Assembly: GCA_025358205.1 (NCBI GenBank)
Contig: JANYKG010000171.1
Coordinates: 1-43,936, forward strand
From: Armatimonadota bacterium
Lineage (GTDB): Bacteria > Armatimonadota > UBA5829 > DTJY01
Direction of reading: 5' to 3'
DNA length: 43,936 nt
A model generated the notes under the pieces. That model searched no databases, was not told where the DNA came from, and saw only the letters and a list, made by a program, of their open reading frames with translations. Each line of letters opens with the position of its first letter. Position 1 is the stretch's first letter. The translations under genes were made by a program, and so were the position numbers. Positions 33,316 through 41,302 of this stretch are shown here, in pieces.

Positions 33316-35694
33316 ATGACGCAAGAGCCTCGACAGAAGAAGAGAGCAGATGTGGGGATCAAGGGACGTTCGCCCAAGATCACGTCTGCAGATCAAGACA
33401 AGAGAGAACCCCGCATTTGCGCTTGTCCCCCCAAAGTCTCCACCGATGCCGCTGCCGCTCGCATGGACGCAAGGCGAAGTGAGGATGGGTCTGCGGCCAG
33501 TCTGTTTGATGGACCGATGGACACCGTGTTCCTATTTGAGCCGGCTACCGGCAAACCGATAAGATGGAATGAGCGGTTCGCAGAAGTCAGTGGCTACACA
33601 GACGAAGAGATAGCAGGCATGAAGGCGCCTGAGGAATTCTGTGCCGAAGCCGACCGCAACGCGGCACAGATGGCTGTCGGCTCTGCACTCGCCAAAGGAT
33701 ATGGAAAGGCAGAGCTGTCGTTGGTCACGAAGCAGGGGACGCACATTCCGTTCGAGTATGTTCTGACGGCGCTTGAATCAGCGGATGGCAAACCGCTCCT
33801 CCTATGCGTAGGCAGAGACCTGGCTGAGCGCAGGCAGGCGGACGAGGCTCTGAAGGCAAGCGAGTTGAGATACCACCGCCTCTTCGAAGCAGCCCAAGAT
33901 GGAATACTGATTCTGAATCAGGATACCAGCGAGATCATTGACGTCAACCCGTTCATCGAGTCGCTCATCGGATATTCAAAAGAAGAACTGATCGGGAAGA
34001 ACCTCTGGGATATCGGTTTAATCAAGGACGAAACCGCGTCAATCAGGGCTTTCGAGGAACTGCAGTCGGAGGGTTATATCAGGTACGAAGACCTCCCCCT
34101 TGAGACGAAAGATGGTCGTAGGATTCAGGTTGAGTTTGTCGGCAATGTCTTCCGAACTGACGACGCATCGTTGATCTACTGCAATATTCGCGATATCACA
34201 GAGCGCAAGAGATCTGTTGAAGAGCTTGCCATGGCGAAGGACAGCACTGAGATTCTGAACCAGCAACTCCAGGAAGCCTTGGTTCATTCCTATGACTATT
34301 CAGTCTCTTTGGAGGCCGCGAAAGGGGAGATCGAGGAGAACGCTATCGAGCTGAGCCACCAGGCGACGCACGACACGCTCACCGGCCTGCCGAATCGCGA
34401 GTACTTCGAGCAACGCCTCCGCGAACTTGTCACAGGAGATGCTGGCAAGAAATCACGCTCCTTTGCTGTGCTATTCCTTGACTTGGATAGGTTCAAGATC
34501 GTCAATGATACGCTTGGGCATAAGGTCGGAGATCTGCTGCTTGTAAACGTGGCGGCCAGGCTTCAGTCATGTCTCCGTTCTGATGATATACTTTCGCGTC
34601 TCGGCGGGGATGAATTCACTGTGATCCTCCCTCGGGGTGTGAGCCGCGAGACCGCTGAGAGTGTGGCTTCCAGGGTAATTGACAGCATTAGCCGACCGTT
34701 CGAGATACACGGTCACAGATTGGTAATTGGGGTGAGCGTCGGTCTAGCTAGCTACCCGTCTGACGGCGCGGATACTGTCGCTCTGGTCAAGCATGCCGAT
34801 GCCGCGATGTACAGTGCCAAGCAATCAGGCAGAGGGCAATCCTGCTGGTATAGCGGCGATATGGACGTTGAGATTCAACGCCGGGCGGACATGGAAACAG
34901 ACATCCGCATGGCTCTCGATGAGGGCCGGTTCGACGTCCACTACCAGCCTATCATGTCCCTAAGGGATGGAAAGATCCTCGCCGCTGAGGCGCTTCTTCG
35001 CTGGGATCACCCCGAAAAAGGTATGCTCTCGCCAAGCCTCTTCATACCCATCGCCGAGGAGATTGGCGTAATGGGCCAGATCGGGCAGTACGTGCTGCGC
35101 ACGGCTTGCGCGCAGACAATGGCCTGGCGTGACGAAGGGATACACTTGTCTCAGATCGCCGTGAACGTATCCACCAGACAGGTTTGCGAGGCGAGTTGGC
35201 TAGACTCAGTCAGTGCCGCACTATCGGATACCGGGCTTGATCCGCAATGCCTTAACTTGGAAGTGACTGAGACCGATTTCGCCGCCGATTACCAGTCAAT
35301 GAAAAAGACTCTACGGAGAGCGCGGGAACTGGGCATCTGCATCGCTATTGATGATTTTGGCACAGGCCACTCATTGCTCCGTCGCTTGAAGGATTTTCCT
35401 GTGGTACTTCTGAAGATTGACGGCTCCTTCGTCAGAGACATCGAGTACAATACGAACGACAACGCGCTGGTCCGTTCCATCGTTGACATGGCGCATGGTC
35501 AGCCGGGCGTCAAGGTGACCGCGGAATGGGTGGAAACCGAATCGCAGATGGAGATACTGCGCACCATCGGCTGCGATTACGCGCAAGGTTATTTCATCAG
35601 CCCGGCGCTCGCCGCAGAGGCATTTGGGAACTTCGTACGGGAGTGGGATCCTGCACAGCAGGAGCTGGCTGCAGCCGGAAGTACCGCTAAGTAG
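33316..35694 (+). CDS. PAS-PAS-GGDEF-EAL cyclic-di-GMP protein
   Basis: The ATG at 33316 follows AGGAGGGGG; a TTG and a GTG just upstream are less likely. 792 residues, no membrane segment. A basic unstructured N-terminus precedes two PAS domains (about 62-175 and 182-298). GGDEF (430-434) is intact with an inhibitory I-site RSDD at 421-424, so a diguanylate cyclase can be active and feedback-controlled. The EAL domain has EAL (558-560), NVS, LEVTET, DDFGTG (679-684) and the catalytic Lys (700). The usual AEGVE reads AEWVE (736-740). Phosphodiesterase activity is possible. It probably links an internal cue to biofilm or surface attachment. It stands alone, between an extracellular enzyme and a dehydrogenase. 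Confidence 0.9.
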   Translation: MTQEPRQKKRADVGIKGRSPKITSADQDKREPRICACPPKVSTDAAAARMDARRSEDGSAASLFDGPMDTVFLFEPATGKPIRWNERFAEVSGYTDEEIAGMKAPEEFCAEADRNAAQMAVGSALAKGYGKAELSLVTKQGTHIPFEYVLTALESADGKPLLLCVGRDLAERRQADEALKASELRYHRLFEAAQDGILILNQDTSEIIDVNPFIESLIGYSKEELIGKNLWDIGLIKDETASIRAFEELQSEGYIRYEDLPLETKDGRRIQVEFVGNVFRTDDASLIYCNIRDITERKRSVEELAMAKDSTEILNQQLQEALVHSYDYSVSLEAAKGEIEENAIELSHQATHDTLTGLPNREYFEQRLRELVTGDAGKKSRSFAVLFLDLDRFKIVNDTLGHKVGDLLLVNVAARLQSCLRSDDILSRLGGDEFTVILPRGVSRETAESVASRVIDSISRPFEIHGHRLVIGVSVGLASYPSDGADTVALVKHADAAMYSAKQSGRGQSCWYSGDMDVEIQRRADMETDIRMALDEGRFDVHYQPIMSLRDGKILAAEALLRWDHPEKGMLSPSLFIPIAEEIGVMGQIGQYVLRTACAQTMAWRDEGIHLSQIAVNVSTRQVCEASWLDSVSAALSDTGLDPQCLNLEVTETDFAADYQSMKKTLRRARELGICIAIDDFGTGHSLLRRLKDFPVVLLKIDGSFVRDIEYNTNDNALVRSIVDMAHGQPGVKVTAEWVETESQMEILRTIGCDYAQGYFISPALAAEAFGNFVREWDPAQQELAAAGSTAK

Positions 35695-35719
35695 GTTGTG
35701 CAAGCCGAAGTGGCCCCGC

Positions 35720-35749
35720 TTGGATTGACCGCACCGCCTGTGATAAGAT
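35720..35749 (+). promoter_or_regulatory. Possible promoter of the dehydrogenase gene
   Basis: TTGGAT (35720-35725) and TAAGAT (35744-35749) are 18 bases apart, with TG at 35741-35742 as an extended -10. It lies 34 bases before the chosen start codon. Confidence 0.45.
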
Positions 35750-35782
35750 TGGGTGTATCTTGATCTTACGGGAGGAACCCGC

Positions 35783-36874
35783 ATGACACACGGACCGCAA
35801 CTGCCCAAGACCATGAAAGCTGTCGTCATCTACGGCGCAGAAGACTACCGACTGGAAGAAGCGCCTGTTCCGCAGGCCGGGCCTGGCGAGGTGGTCATTA
35901 GGGTTGACCACGCCGGGGTCTGCGCTAGCGACGTGAAGTGCTACACCGGCGCGCACCACTTCTGGGGCGACGAGGTTACCCCCGGCGCGTGCGAGCCGCC
36001 GATCATCACCGGTCACGAGTTTGCGGGCGAGGTCGTGCAGCTCGGCGAAGGGGCAGGTGAGAAGCATGGGCTGAAGATCGGCGACATGGCGGTCTCGGAG
36101 CAGATCGTCCCGTGCGGTGAGTGCCGGTACTGCCAGACCGGACGCTACTGGCTGTGTCGGGAGTCTCACGTCTACGGATTCCGCCAGGCCGTCCCCGGCT
36201 CGTGGGCGGAGTACATGAAGTTCCCCGCGAAGGCCAGAAACTACAAGCTGCCCGAGGGGATGCCTCGCACTCATTCAGCAGTGGTGGAGCCTTTGGGATG
36301 CTCCATCCATGCGGTTCAGCGCGCGCAGATTCAGCTTGGCGATGTGGTTGTTATCGCCGGAGCAGGCGCGATTGGCCTCGGCATGGTCGGGGTCGCGAAA
36401 CTGCTGAATCCCTCGCTGCTGATCTCCATCGACCCTAAAGACTACCGGCTGGAGGTAGCGAAAACCCTTGGCGCCGACCTGACGCTGAACCCTGACAAAG
36501 AGGATGTGGTCGCCCGCGTGCAGGAGCTGACCGACGGCTACGGCTGCGATGTCTACATAGACGCGACCGGCTATGCGTCGTCCGTGTTGCCCGGCCTGCT
36601 GATGCTGAGAAAGCTTGGCACGTTTGTGGAGTACGGAGTCTTCCGCGAGCCGGCCACCATTGACTGGACGATCATCGGCGACAAGAAGGAACTGAGCGTC
36701 CTGGGCGCGCACCTGGCCCCGTACTGCTTCCCGCTGGCGATCGACTACATCACCCGCGGGCTGGTGGACGTTTCGCGGATCGTCACGCACGAACTGCCGC
36801 TTGAGCAGTACGAGAAGGCGCTCCACATGGTCCACGATGCCAAGGAATCCATCAAGGTGCTGCTGAAGCCGTAA
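35783..36874 (+). CDS. Zinc-dependent medium-chain alcohol/polyol dehydrogenase
   Basis: GGGAGG precedes the ATG at 35783; the frame is open further up but has no better start. 363 residues. GVCASDV carries the first catalytic-zinc Cys and GHEFAGEV the next His-Glu. PCGECRYCQTGRYWLC is the four-Cys structural zinc site. GAGAIGLGMVG is the dinucleotide-binding loop, followed by SIDPKDYRLEVAKTLGAD. An acidic residue after the second strand favours NAD(H). The family includes threonine, sorbitol and erythritol dehydrogenases. The substrate here is not readable, and oxidation of a sugar alcohol or sugar released by the surrounding enzymes is a fair guess. It is cytoplasmic. Confidence 0.88.
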   Translation: MTHGPQLPKTMKAVVIYGAEDYRLEEAPVPQAGPGEVVIRVDHAGVCASDVKCYTGAHHFWGDEVTPGACEPPIITGHEFAGEVVQLGEGAGEKHGLKIGDMAVSEQIVPCGECRYCQTGRYWLCRESHVYGFRQAVPGSWAEYMKFPAKARNYKLPEGMPRTHSAVVEPLGCSIHAVQRAQIQLGDVVVIAGAGAIGLGMVGVAKLLNPSLLISIDPKDYRLEVAKTLGADLTLNPDKEDVVARVQELTDGYGCDVYIDATGYASSVLPGLLMLRKLGTFVEYGVFREPATIDWTIIGDKKELSVLGAHLAPYCFPLAIDYITRGLVDVSRIVTHELPLEQYEKALHMVHDAKESIKVLLKP

Positions 36875-36880
36875 ATGAAG

Positions 36881-36946
36881 GTTTGCTTTACTTTTGCGCG
36901 CGTTTTTGCTATCATAATAAACGAAAATGGGGTTTTGCTTTATTAT
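36881..36946. repeat. TTT(GC/CG)TTTA elements and palindrome upstream of Fic
   Basis: GTTTGCTTTA occurs at 36881-36890. At 36914-36946, ATAATAAACGAAAA, loop TGGGG, TTTTGCTTTATTAT make a near-perfect stem in which CG faces GC in the middle. The same palindrome recurs after the gene at 38206-38242. These are probably operator or mobile-element ends, not simple terminators. Confidence 0.75.
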
Positions 36947-36985
36947 GGCCCATCAGATCTATCCCATAGTAAAATTTGGTGAACT

Positions 36986-37102
36986 ATGATAGATTAAGAA
37001 TCTACCCGCGCAGGGCAGTACGTTAGCCAACTAACAGGTGAACTGCAGTACAAAGCGTTCATCCCAAATCCGTTACCGCCTGAACCTCCGATCAACATAG
37101 AT
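36986..37102 (+). other. Natural N-terminus of the Fic gene, interrupted by a stop codon
   Basis: An ATG at 36986, preceded by GGTGA, is in frame with the Fic gene. It reads ATG ATA GAT TAA, so a stop stands at codon 4 (36995-36997). After it the frame encodes QYVSQLTGELQYKAFIPNPL and PPEPPINID, the normal beginning of Fic_N proteins. There is no other ATG, GTG or TTG in this stretch. The stop is either a nonsense mutation, a sequencing error, or a deliberate block, with re-initiation at 37103. Confidence 0.7.
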
Positions 37103-38170
37103 ATGGAGCTATGGCAACGCCTGTCTGATGCCGACCGCGCTCTCGGCCGTCTTGATGCGGTTGCAGAGTCACGCCCCAACCCTGATCTTTTTGTAGCGAT
37201 GTATGTCCGCAAGGAGTCGGTCCTAAGTTCTCAGATTGAAGGAACGCAGACCTCACTGGTTGACCTGCTCGAGTATGAGGCGAGCCATGCTAGTCGTGGA
37301 GTGCCGGCGGATGTTGGAGAAGTAGTAAACTATGTCCGGGCGCTCAACCATGGTATAGCTGGTCTGGCTGAGTTGCCGATATCGCAACGTCTCATACGTG
37401 GAGTTCACAGTAAGTTGCTCCAAGGAGTGAGGGGCGGGGAGCGCAAACCTGGTGAGTTCCGCACGTCACAGAACTGGATTGGTCCCGCTGGGAGTTCTCT
37501 ATCAAAGGCTACCTTTGTCCCACCTTCCGTGCCGGATATGGTTTCTGCGCTAAGCGAGTTGGAGAAGTTCATCCACAACGAATCTCCGATGCCCGCCTTG
37601 ATCAAGATTGGTCTTGTTCATTCTCAGTTCGAGACCATCCACCCGTTTCTCGACGGCAACGGGAGAATTGGCAGGCTGTTGATAACTCTTATGCTCTGCG
37701 AACAGGGCATACTGAGGCGTCCGCTGCTTTACCTGAGTTACTATTTCAAGCAGAACCGTCAGGAATACTACGACCGTTTGATGGCAGTTAGGCTCAAGGG
37801 TGACTGGGAAGGATGGCTGAAGTTCTTTCTGAGAGGTGTATACGAGGTATCTAGGCAGGCAACAGACACCGCTGGTCGAATCGTTGCTCTTCGCGAAGAT
37901 CATCGGCGCCTGATTCAGGATACTTTTGGCAGAGCGGCAAACAGCTTGAGGCTGCTGGATGTTCTGTATGATAGCCCGATCATTAGTGTTAAGATAGCTC
38001 ACAAAATCCTGGGGATCTCCATTCCGGCAGCTAACAACATTGTCGCGCAGTTTGTGGCGGCTGGACTGCTGACACAGACCGGTGCCGGGAAACGCGACAG
38101 GGTGTTCTCATACCAACCATATCTCGACATGTTTGCGGATGAGACGGACGTTCGCGTGGTGGAGACGTAG
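37103..38170 (+). CDS. Fic family AMP transferase with C-terminal winged helix
   Basis: 355 residues from the first available ATG; about 36 residues of the usual Fic_N start lie upstream behind a stop codon. SSQIEGTQ at 42-49 holds the class II inhibitory motif (S-x3-E-G) that blocks the active site. HPFLDGNGRIGR at 180-191 is the full Fic catalytic motif. The enzyme should transfer AMP from ATP to a target protein and be held back by its own inhibitory helix. The last 80 residues look like a winged helix (SVKIAHKILGISIPAANNIVAQFVAAGLL, in parts), which may bind the palindromes around the gene. By eye it is less GC-rich than its neighbours, so transfer is likely. Confidence 0.82.
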   Translation: MELWQRLSDADRALGRLDAVAESRPNPDLFVAMYVRKESVLSSQIEGTQTSLVDLLEYEASHASRGVPADVGEVVNYVRALNHGIAGLAELPISQRLIRGVHSKLLQGVRGGERKPGEFRTSQNWIGPAGSSLSKATFVPPSVPDMVSALSELEKFIHNESPMPALIKIGLVHSQFETIHPFLDGNGRIGRLLITLMLCEQGILRRPLLYLSYYFKQNRQEYYDRLMAVRLKGDWEGWLKFFLRGVYEVSRQATDTAGRIVALREDHRRLIQDTFGRAANSLRLLDVLYDSPIISVKIAHKILGISIPAANNIVAQFVAAGLLTQTGAGKRDRVFSYQPYLDMFADETDVRVVET

Positions 38171-38280
38171 TAAACGAATCTTAGTCAATGAAGGCTGAAC
38201 CGGCGAGATAATAAACGAAATGCCGTTTTGCTTTATTATCTCGCGCCAAATTCACGCGTTAGTTAAGTTTCGTTTACTAC
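38167..38280. repeat. Nested inverted repeats downstream of Fic
   Basis: GTAGTAAACGAA at 38167-38178, overlapping the stop codon, and its exact reverse complement at 38269-38280 enclose a second palindrome. That inner one is GAGATAATAAACGAAA at 38205-38220 (from G), loop TGCCG, TTTTGCTTTATTATCTC at 38226-38242. It copies the palindrome before the gene. Altogether seven TTT(GC or CG)TTTA words frame Fic. Confidence 0.78.
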
Positions 38281-38289
38281 GGCCAACTC

Positions 38290-39471
38290 CTACCGCACGA
38301 TTTCCCTATGCTCGGTGCTGACCAGTGCGCCGCGTGCGTCCGTCAGACTGATGAAGCACGCGATCGGCCGCGCCCCGGGCAGATCGGCTTCGATGGACGA
38401 ACCCCGAACCACCGCCGGTTTGGTGATCCACTTCCTGTCGCGCCAGTTTCCCGTGTCCGTCGTGTAGTTCAGCACCGCCAATTTCGCCCCAGCCTCGGAC
38501 TGAAAGCCGACCGATATCTTGCCGCCGACCAGCTTCATCTTGCCCAGCTTGGGGAGCGGCTGTCCGCACTTGAGGTGTTGGTCCATGAATATCCTGATCT
38601 CCTCAGGCGACGCGCCCTGCTCCTGACCGTGCGGCATCTCGATGTGGATGGAAAGCGTGCGGTTCTTGGCCAGGCGGTAGGTCTTCTGGTAGCTGTCGAG
38701 CCAGAAGCACGTGTCGTTCGTGCCGTTGATGAACAGCATGGGCATCTTCGCGTTGGAGAGGTAGCTGGATGGGTCGAAGTTGCTCACCCAGTTCGCTCTC
38801 TGCGCCGCGTCCATCGCGGTCAGCGTCTCCATCCATATGCTGCCCTCATGCAGGAATCCGCAGCCGTAGATCGGGGCCGCCGCCTTGATGCGGTCGTCCA
38901 GTCCGGCGGCGATGCACGTCACGAAACCGCCCCAGGAGACGCCCGTCAGGCCAATTCGCTTCGGGTCAACCTCCGGCATGGCGGAGAGCAACGACACCGC
39001 ACGGATGACGTCTGCCACCGCGTGGTAGGGCCATGCGTCCTTCGTATCCACCTTCGCGAAGATGTTTCCAATATCCGGTCCGCCGTCAGCCGACCGCGTC
39101 CCGTCTGGTCCGTTGCCAAAGTGGTCCATTGCAATGGCGACGTACCCGCGCTTGGCCCACATCTGCGCCCACTCCGGGAACGCGCGGCCGGCCCCACCGT
39201 GTACCAACACGATGGCGGGCGACGGCCCTTTCGCGTCGCTGGGGAACGCCAGATACGCGAACACCCTGGTCGGCTTGCTGTTGTAGGGTTCGCCTTCGTA
39301 GTAAATCGAGATCAGGTTGCCGTCTGTCTTGTCCACTTCGTACCTGATCGGCTGCCTCAGACGCGCCAAGTCCCACGGCCCGGTGGACTTTGATGCCTCA
39401 GCCGCACTTCCCACTACCATGATGCACATCATAATCAGCCACACTATCGCAAAGTTTATCGTATTCCCCAA
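38290..39471 (-). CDS. Secreted alpha/beta hydrolase (acetyl esterase-like)
   Basis: 393 residues starting at a TTG with GAGGCGG upstream and overlapping the end of the deacetylase gene by 16 bases; a later ATG would cut into the hydrophobic leader. Signal peptide to about AEA. The alpha/beta-hydrolase fold shows HGGAGRAFPEWAQMWAKRGY, GVSWGG with the nucleophile Ser, NGTNDTCF with the Asp, and MPHGQEQG with the His. This is like acetyl-xylan esterases and dienelactone hydrolases. A C-terminal beta module of about 90 residues follows. It probably removes acyl groups from a polysaccharide, helping the lyases and glycosidases. The coupling to the LmbE-type gene suggests one transcript. Confidence 0.78.
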   Translation of the reverse strand: MGNTINFAIVWLIMMCIMVVGSAAEASKSTGPWDLARLRQPIRYEVDKTDGNLISIYYEGEPYNSKPTRVFAYLAFPSDAKGPSPAIVLVHGGAGRAFPEWAQMWAKRGYVAIAMDHFGNGPDGTRSADGGPDIGNIFAKVDTKDAWPYHAVADVIRAVSLLSAMPEVDPKRIGLTGVSWGGFVTCIAAGLDDRIKAAAPIYGCGFLHEGSIWMETLTAMDAAQRANWVSNFDPSSYLSNAKMPMLFINGTNDTCFWLDSYQKTYRLAKNRTLSIHIEMPHGQEQGASPEEIRIFMDQHLKCGQPLPKLGKMKLVGGKISVGFQSEAGAKLAVLNYTTDTGNWRDRKWITKPAVVRGSSIEADLPGARPIACFISLTDARGALVSTEHREIVR

Positions 39472-40241
39472 AATGCCGCCTCAAATCTTTCAGAGTAGCT
39501 GCCTTCGTCCGCCGCCGCCCGGTGGTTCATGCCCAGAATACGCTCGGCGAACGTCATCCCGCGAGTCGCCTGGTTTCGCAAGCTCTGCGTGCGGTGGCAC
39601 TCCAACAACGAACCTTTCCAGTGAGCCTCCTGCTCCCCGAAAAGCGCTTCCGTGTTCGGCGAGAAATGCTGAGACTTCGGGTCTTCGTTCCCTAGTCCCA
39701 ACACCGGCGAATTCCATTCCTCCGCCCACTCTGCGAACCACTCATAGACCATGCGGTGAGTCGCGTTGGAGTCATTTCCGTGAGGCAGAATCACAACGCT
39801 GGGGTCAATGTCGCCGAGCAGGGAGTTGAACTTCTCATAGTTGCGGTCAGTCCACGCCAGGTCACCCGCGTTGTTCTCCGATAGGCCGAGGAAGAGCAGT
39901 CGTTCCTCAGGCAGGCCAAAAAGCCGGGCCGATGCAATCTGCTCGGAGGTTCTGACAAGCGCTTTCGCATCGCGCTCTCGTCCGCAGCAGTGGTCGGGTA
40001 CGCCTGACCATCCGGAGGTCAGTATGGCCCAGTAGAGGTTCCAGCCGTTTCGTTCGAGGAGCTTCAGTGTCACTGCCACCGCGTCAGGGTCGTCGGGGTG
40101 CGGCGCCAGTGCGAGCGCGTTGCCCGTGCCCCACACCTCGGGTTCGCCCATCCGCACGCACCGCTTTTCCTGAGCGGCCTCGCGTATATGCAGTACCCAC
40201 TCCGGCAAGTCGGGTCGGTCTATCGTCTTGTCATCATCCAT
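39456..40241 (-). CDS. PIG-L/LmbE-type N-acetyl sugar deacetylase
   Basis: The ATG at 40241 follows GGTGGAG; a GTG at 40310 is open but lacks a ribosome site and lies in a palindrome. 261 residues. LAPHPDDPDAVAV is the zinc-site motif (usually AHPDDE; the Glu is replaced by Pro here). HGNDSNATHRMV is the distal His motif (usually HGDHNxDH). Between them GVPDHCCGRERDAKALVRTSEQIASARLFG (in parts) follows the family pattern. Members remove acetyl from GlcNAc-type groups, either in cofactor synthesis or on oligosaccharides. No signal peptide, so it is intracellular. The same transcript probably continues into the esterase. Confidence 0.82.
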   Translation of the reverse strand: MDDDKTIDRPDLPEWVLHIREAAQEKRCVRMGEPEVWGTGNALALAPHPDDPDAVAVTLKLLERNGWNLYWAILTSGWSGVPDHCCGRERDAKALVRTSEQIASARLFGLPEERLLFLGLSENNAGDLAWTDRNYEKFNSLLGDIDPSVVILPHGNDSNATHRMVYEWFAEWAEEWNSPVLGLGNEDPKSQHFSPNTEALFGEQEAHWKGSLLECHRTQSLRNQATRGMTFAERILGMNHRAAADEGSYSERFEAAFWGIR

Positions 40242-40332
40242 GAATGCGTCTCCACCCGAACAAATGACATCAAGATAGTTCTTCACCCCGCTCTGTGTCA
40301 AATCCGGCACAGAGCCGGGACGTATTCTCTGT

Positions 40333-40456
40333 CTCGTGAATCGTACTCGTCGATCATCCTCGTACTCGATTCTTCCAAAGCGAACGACAGCCGAGTACGT
40401 GTACGAGTAAGATGCACGAGTCTCCTGCTTCCCCGCTGATGGCTGATAGCCCTCAG
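40333..40456. repeat. Mixed heptamer repeats (TCGTACT and ATGGCTG families)
   Basis: TCGTGAA TCGTACT at 40334-40347 and TCGTACT CGATTCT at 40360-40373 are followed by inverse copies (CGAGTACG, TACGAGTA) at 40392-40409, then ATGGCTGATAGCCCTCAG at 40439-40456 ending at the korB-like stop codon. The same words recur at 42998-43018 (first family) and 4223-4243 (second family). Confidence 0.55.
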
Positions 40457-41302
40457 CTACTCATAGCTCTTCAGTATGCTCACAAGCTCAGCGCTGTCCG
40501 ACTTGTGAAGTGCAAGAGGCCCTTTCATATCGAGGTGGTCTTCCAGTGTTCGGCGGTCGTTCTTGTAGAGGACGCCGACCGGTATCGTCTCGCCCCACTG
40601 CGCCGCCGTTCGCAGGGCGATCTCCCAGTCCGTGGGGTCGTAGTCATCGGGCAGTGGGGTGCATCGCGACTTGTACCAGGCGAAGGTGTTCACCTTGTTG
40701 AACGAAACGCACGGCTGCAACACGTCAATGATCGCCATCCCCTTGTGCGCCATGCCCTGCTGAATCAGGTCTGACAGATGATCAGGCAGCCCGGAAAATC
40801 CCCGCGCGACAAACGACGCCCTCATTGCGACTGCCACCTCCACGGGGTTGAACGGCTCAGAAGCCACCCCGGACGGTTGTGCCTTTGTTACGTGGCCTTC
40901 CTCGGTCGTCGGGCTAGCCTGACCTTTCGTGAGTCCGTATACCTGGTTGTCGTGAACGATCAGTGTGAAATCAGGGTTCCGCCGGATAGCCGCCAGGAAA
41001 TGGTTGCCGCCTTCGCCGTAAGTACACCCGTCGCCGCTCTCGACTATCATGTGCAGTTTGGGATTCGCCAGTCTCGCACCGGTCGCTGCAGGCAGTGCTC
41101 GACCGTGCAGGCCGTTGAACACATTGCAGTTGAGGTAGTGGGGCAGCTTGGCCGCCTGGCCGATGCCGGAAACCATCAGCGCCTCATGGGGTGACAGCTT
41201 TGCTGCAACAAGCGCGCTCTTCACCGCGTCCAGTATCGCGAAGTTCCCGCAACCTGGGCACCATGCTGTTTCGTATGTTCCGTAGTCTTCCAGTGTTGTC
41301 AT
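40457..41302 (-). CDS. korB: 2-oxoacid:ferredoxin oxidoreductase, beta subunit
   Basis: 281 residues, a normal length for the beta subunit. WCPGCGNFAIL near the start carries two conserved Cys. GDGCTYGEGGNHFLAAIRRNPDFTLIVHDN (in parts) is the thiamine-diphosphate and magnesium site (GDG...N), and NQVYGLTKGQASPTT follows as in 2-oxoglutarate/2-ketoisovalerate types. Together with KorA it oxidises a 2-oxoacid to acyl-CoA and reduces ferredoxin. The start codon overlaps the upstream stop by four bases (ATGA), showing translational coupling. 2-Oxoglutarate is the likeliest substrate, but branched-chain oxoacids cannot be excluded. No gamma or delta ferredoxin-type subunit is seen. Confidence 0.9.
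   Translation of the reverse strand: MTTLEDYGTYETAWCPGCGNFAILDAVKSALVAAKLSPHEALMVSGIGQAAKLPHYLNCNVFNGLHGRALPAATGARLANPKLHMIVESGDGCTYGEGGNHFLAAIRRNPDFTLIVHDNQVYGLTKGQASPTTEEGHVTKAQPSGVASEPFNPVEVAVAMRASFVARGFSGLPDHLSDLIQQGMAHKGMAIIDVLQPCVSFNKVNTFAWYKSRCTPLPDDYDPTDWEIALRTAAQWGETIPVGVLYKNDRRTLEDHLDMKGPLALHKSDSAELVSILKSYE

Noticed and set aside
37103-38170. Fic-Doc toxin-antitoxin pair
   Set aside because: The inhibitory motif is inside the same protein (class II), and no small antitoxin gene lies on either side.
40242-40310. GTG start for the deacetylase at 40310
   Set aside because: No ribosome site, and the codon lies in an inverted repeat; the ATG at 40241 has GGTGGAG upstream.
40287-40316. 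CTCTGTG/CACAGAG inverted repeat as a terminator
   Set aside because: It lies upstream of the deacetylase start on the coding strand, has no T-run, and does not follow a gene end closely.
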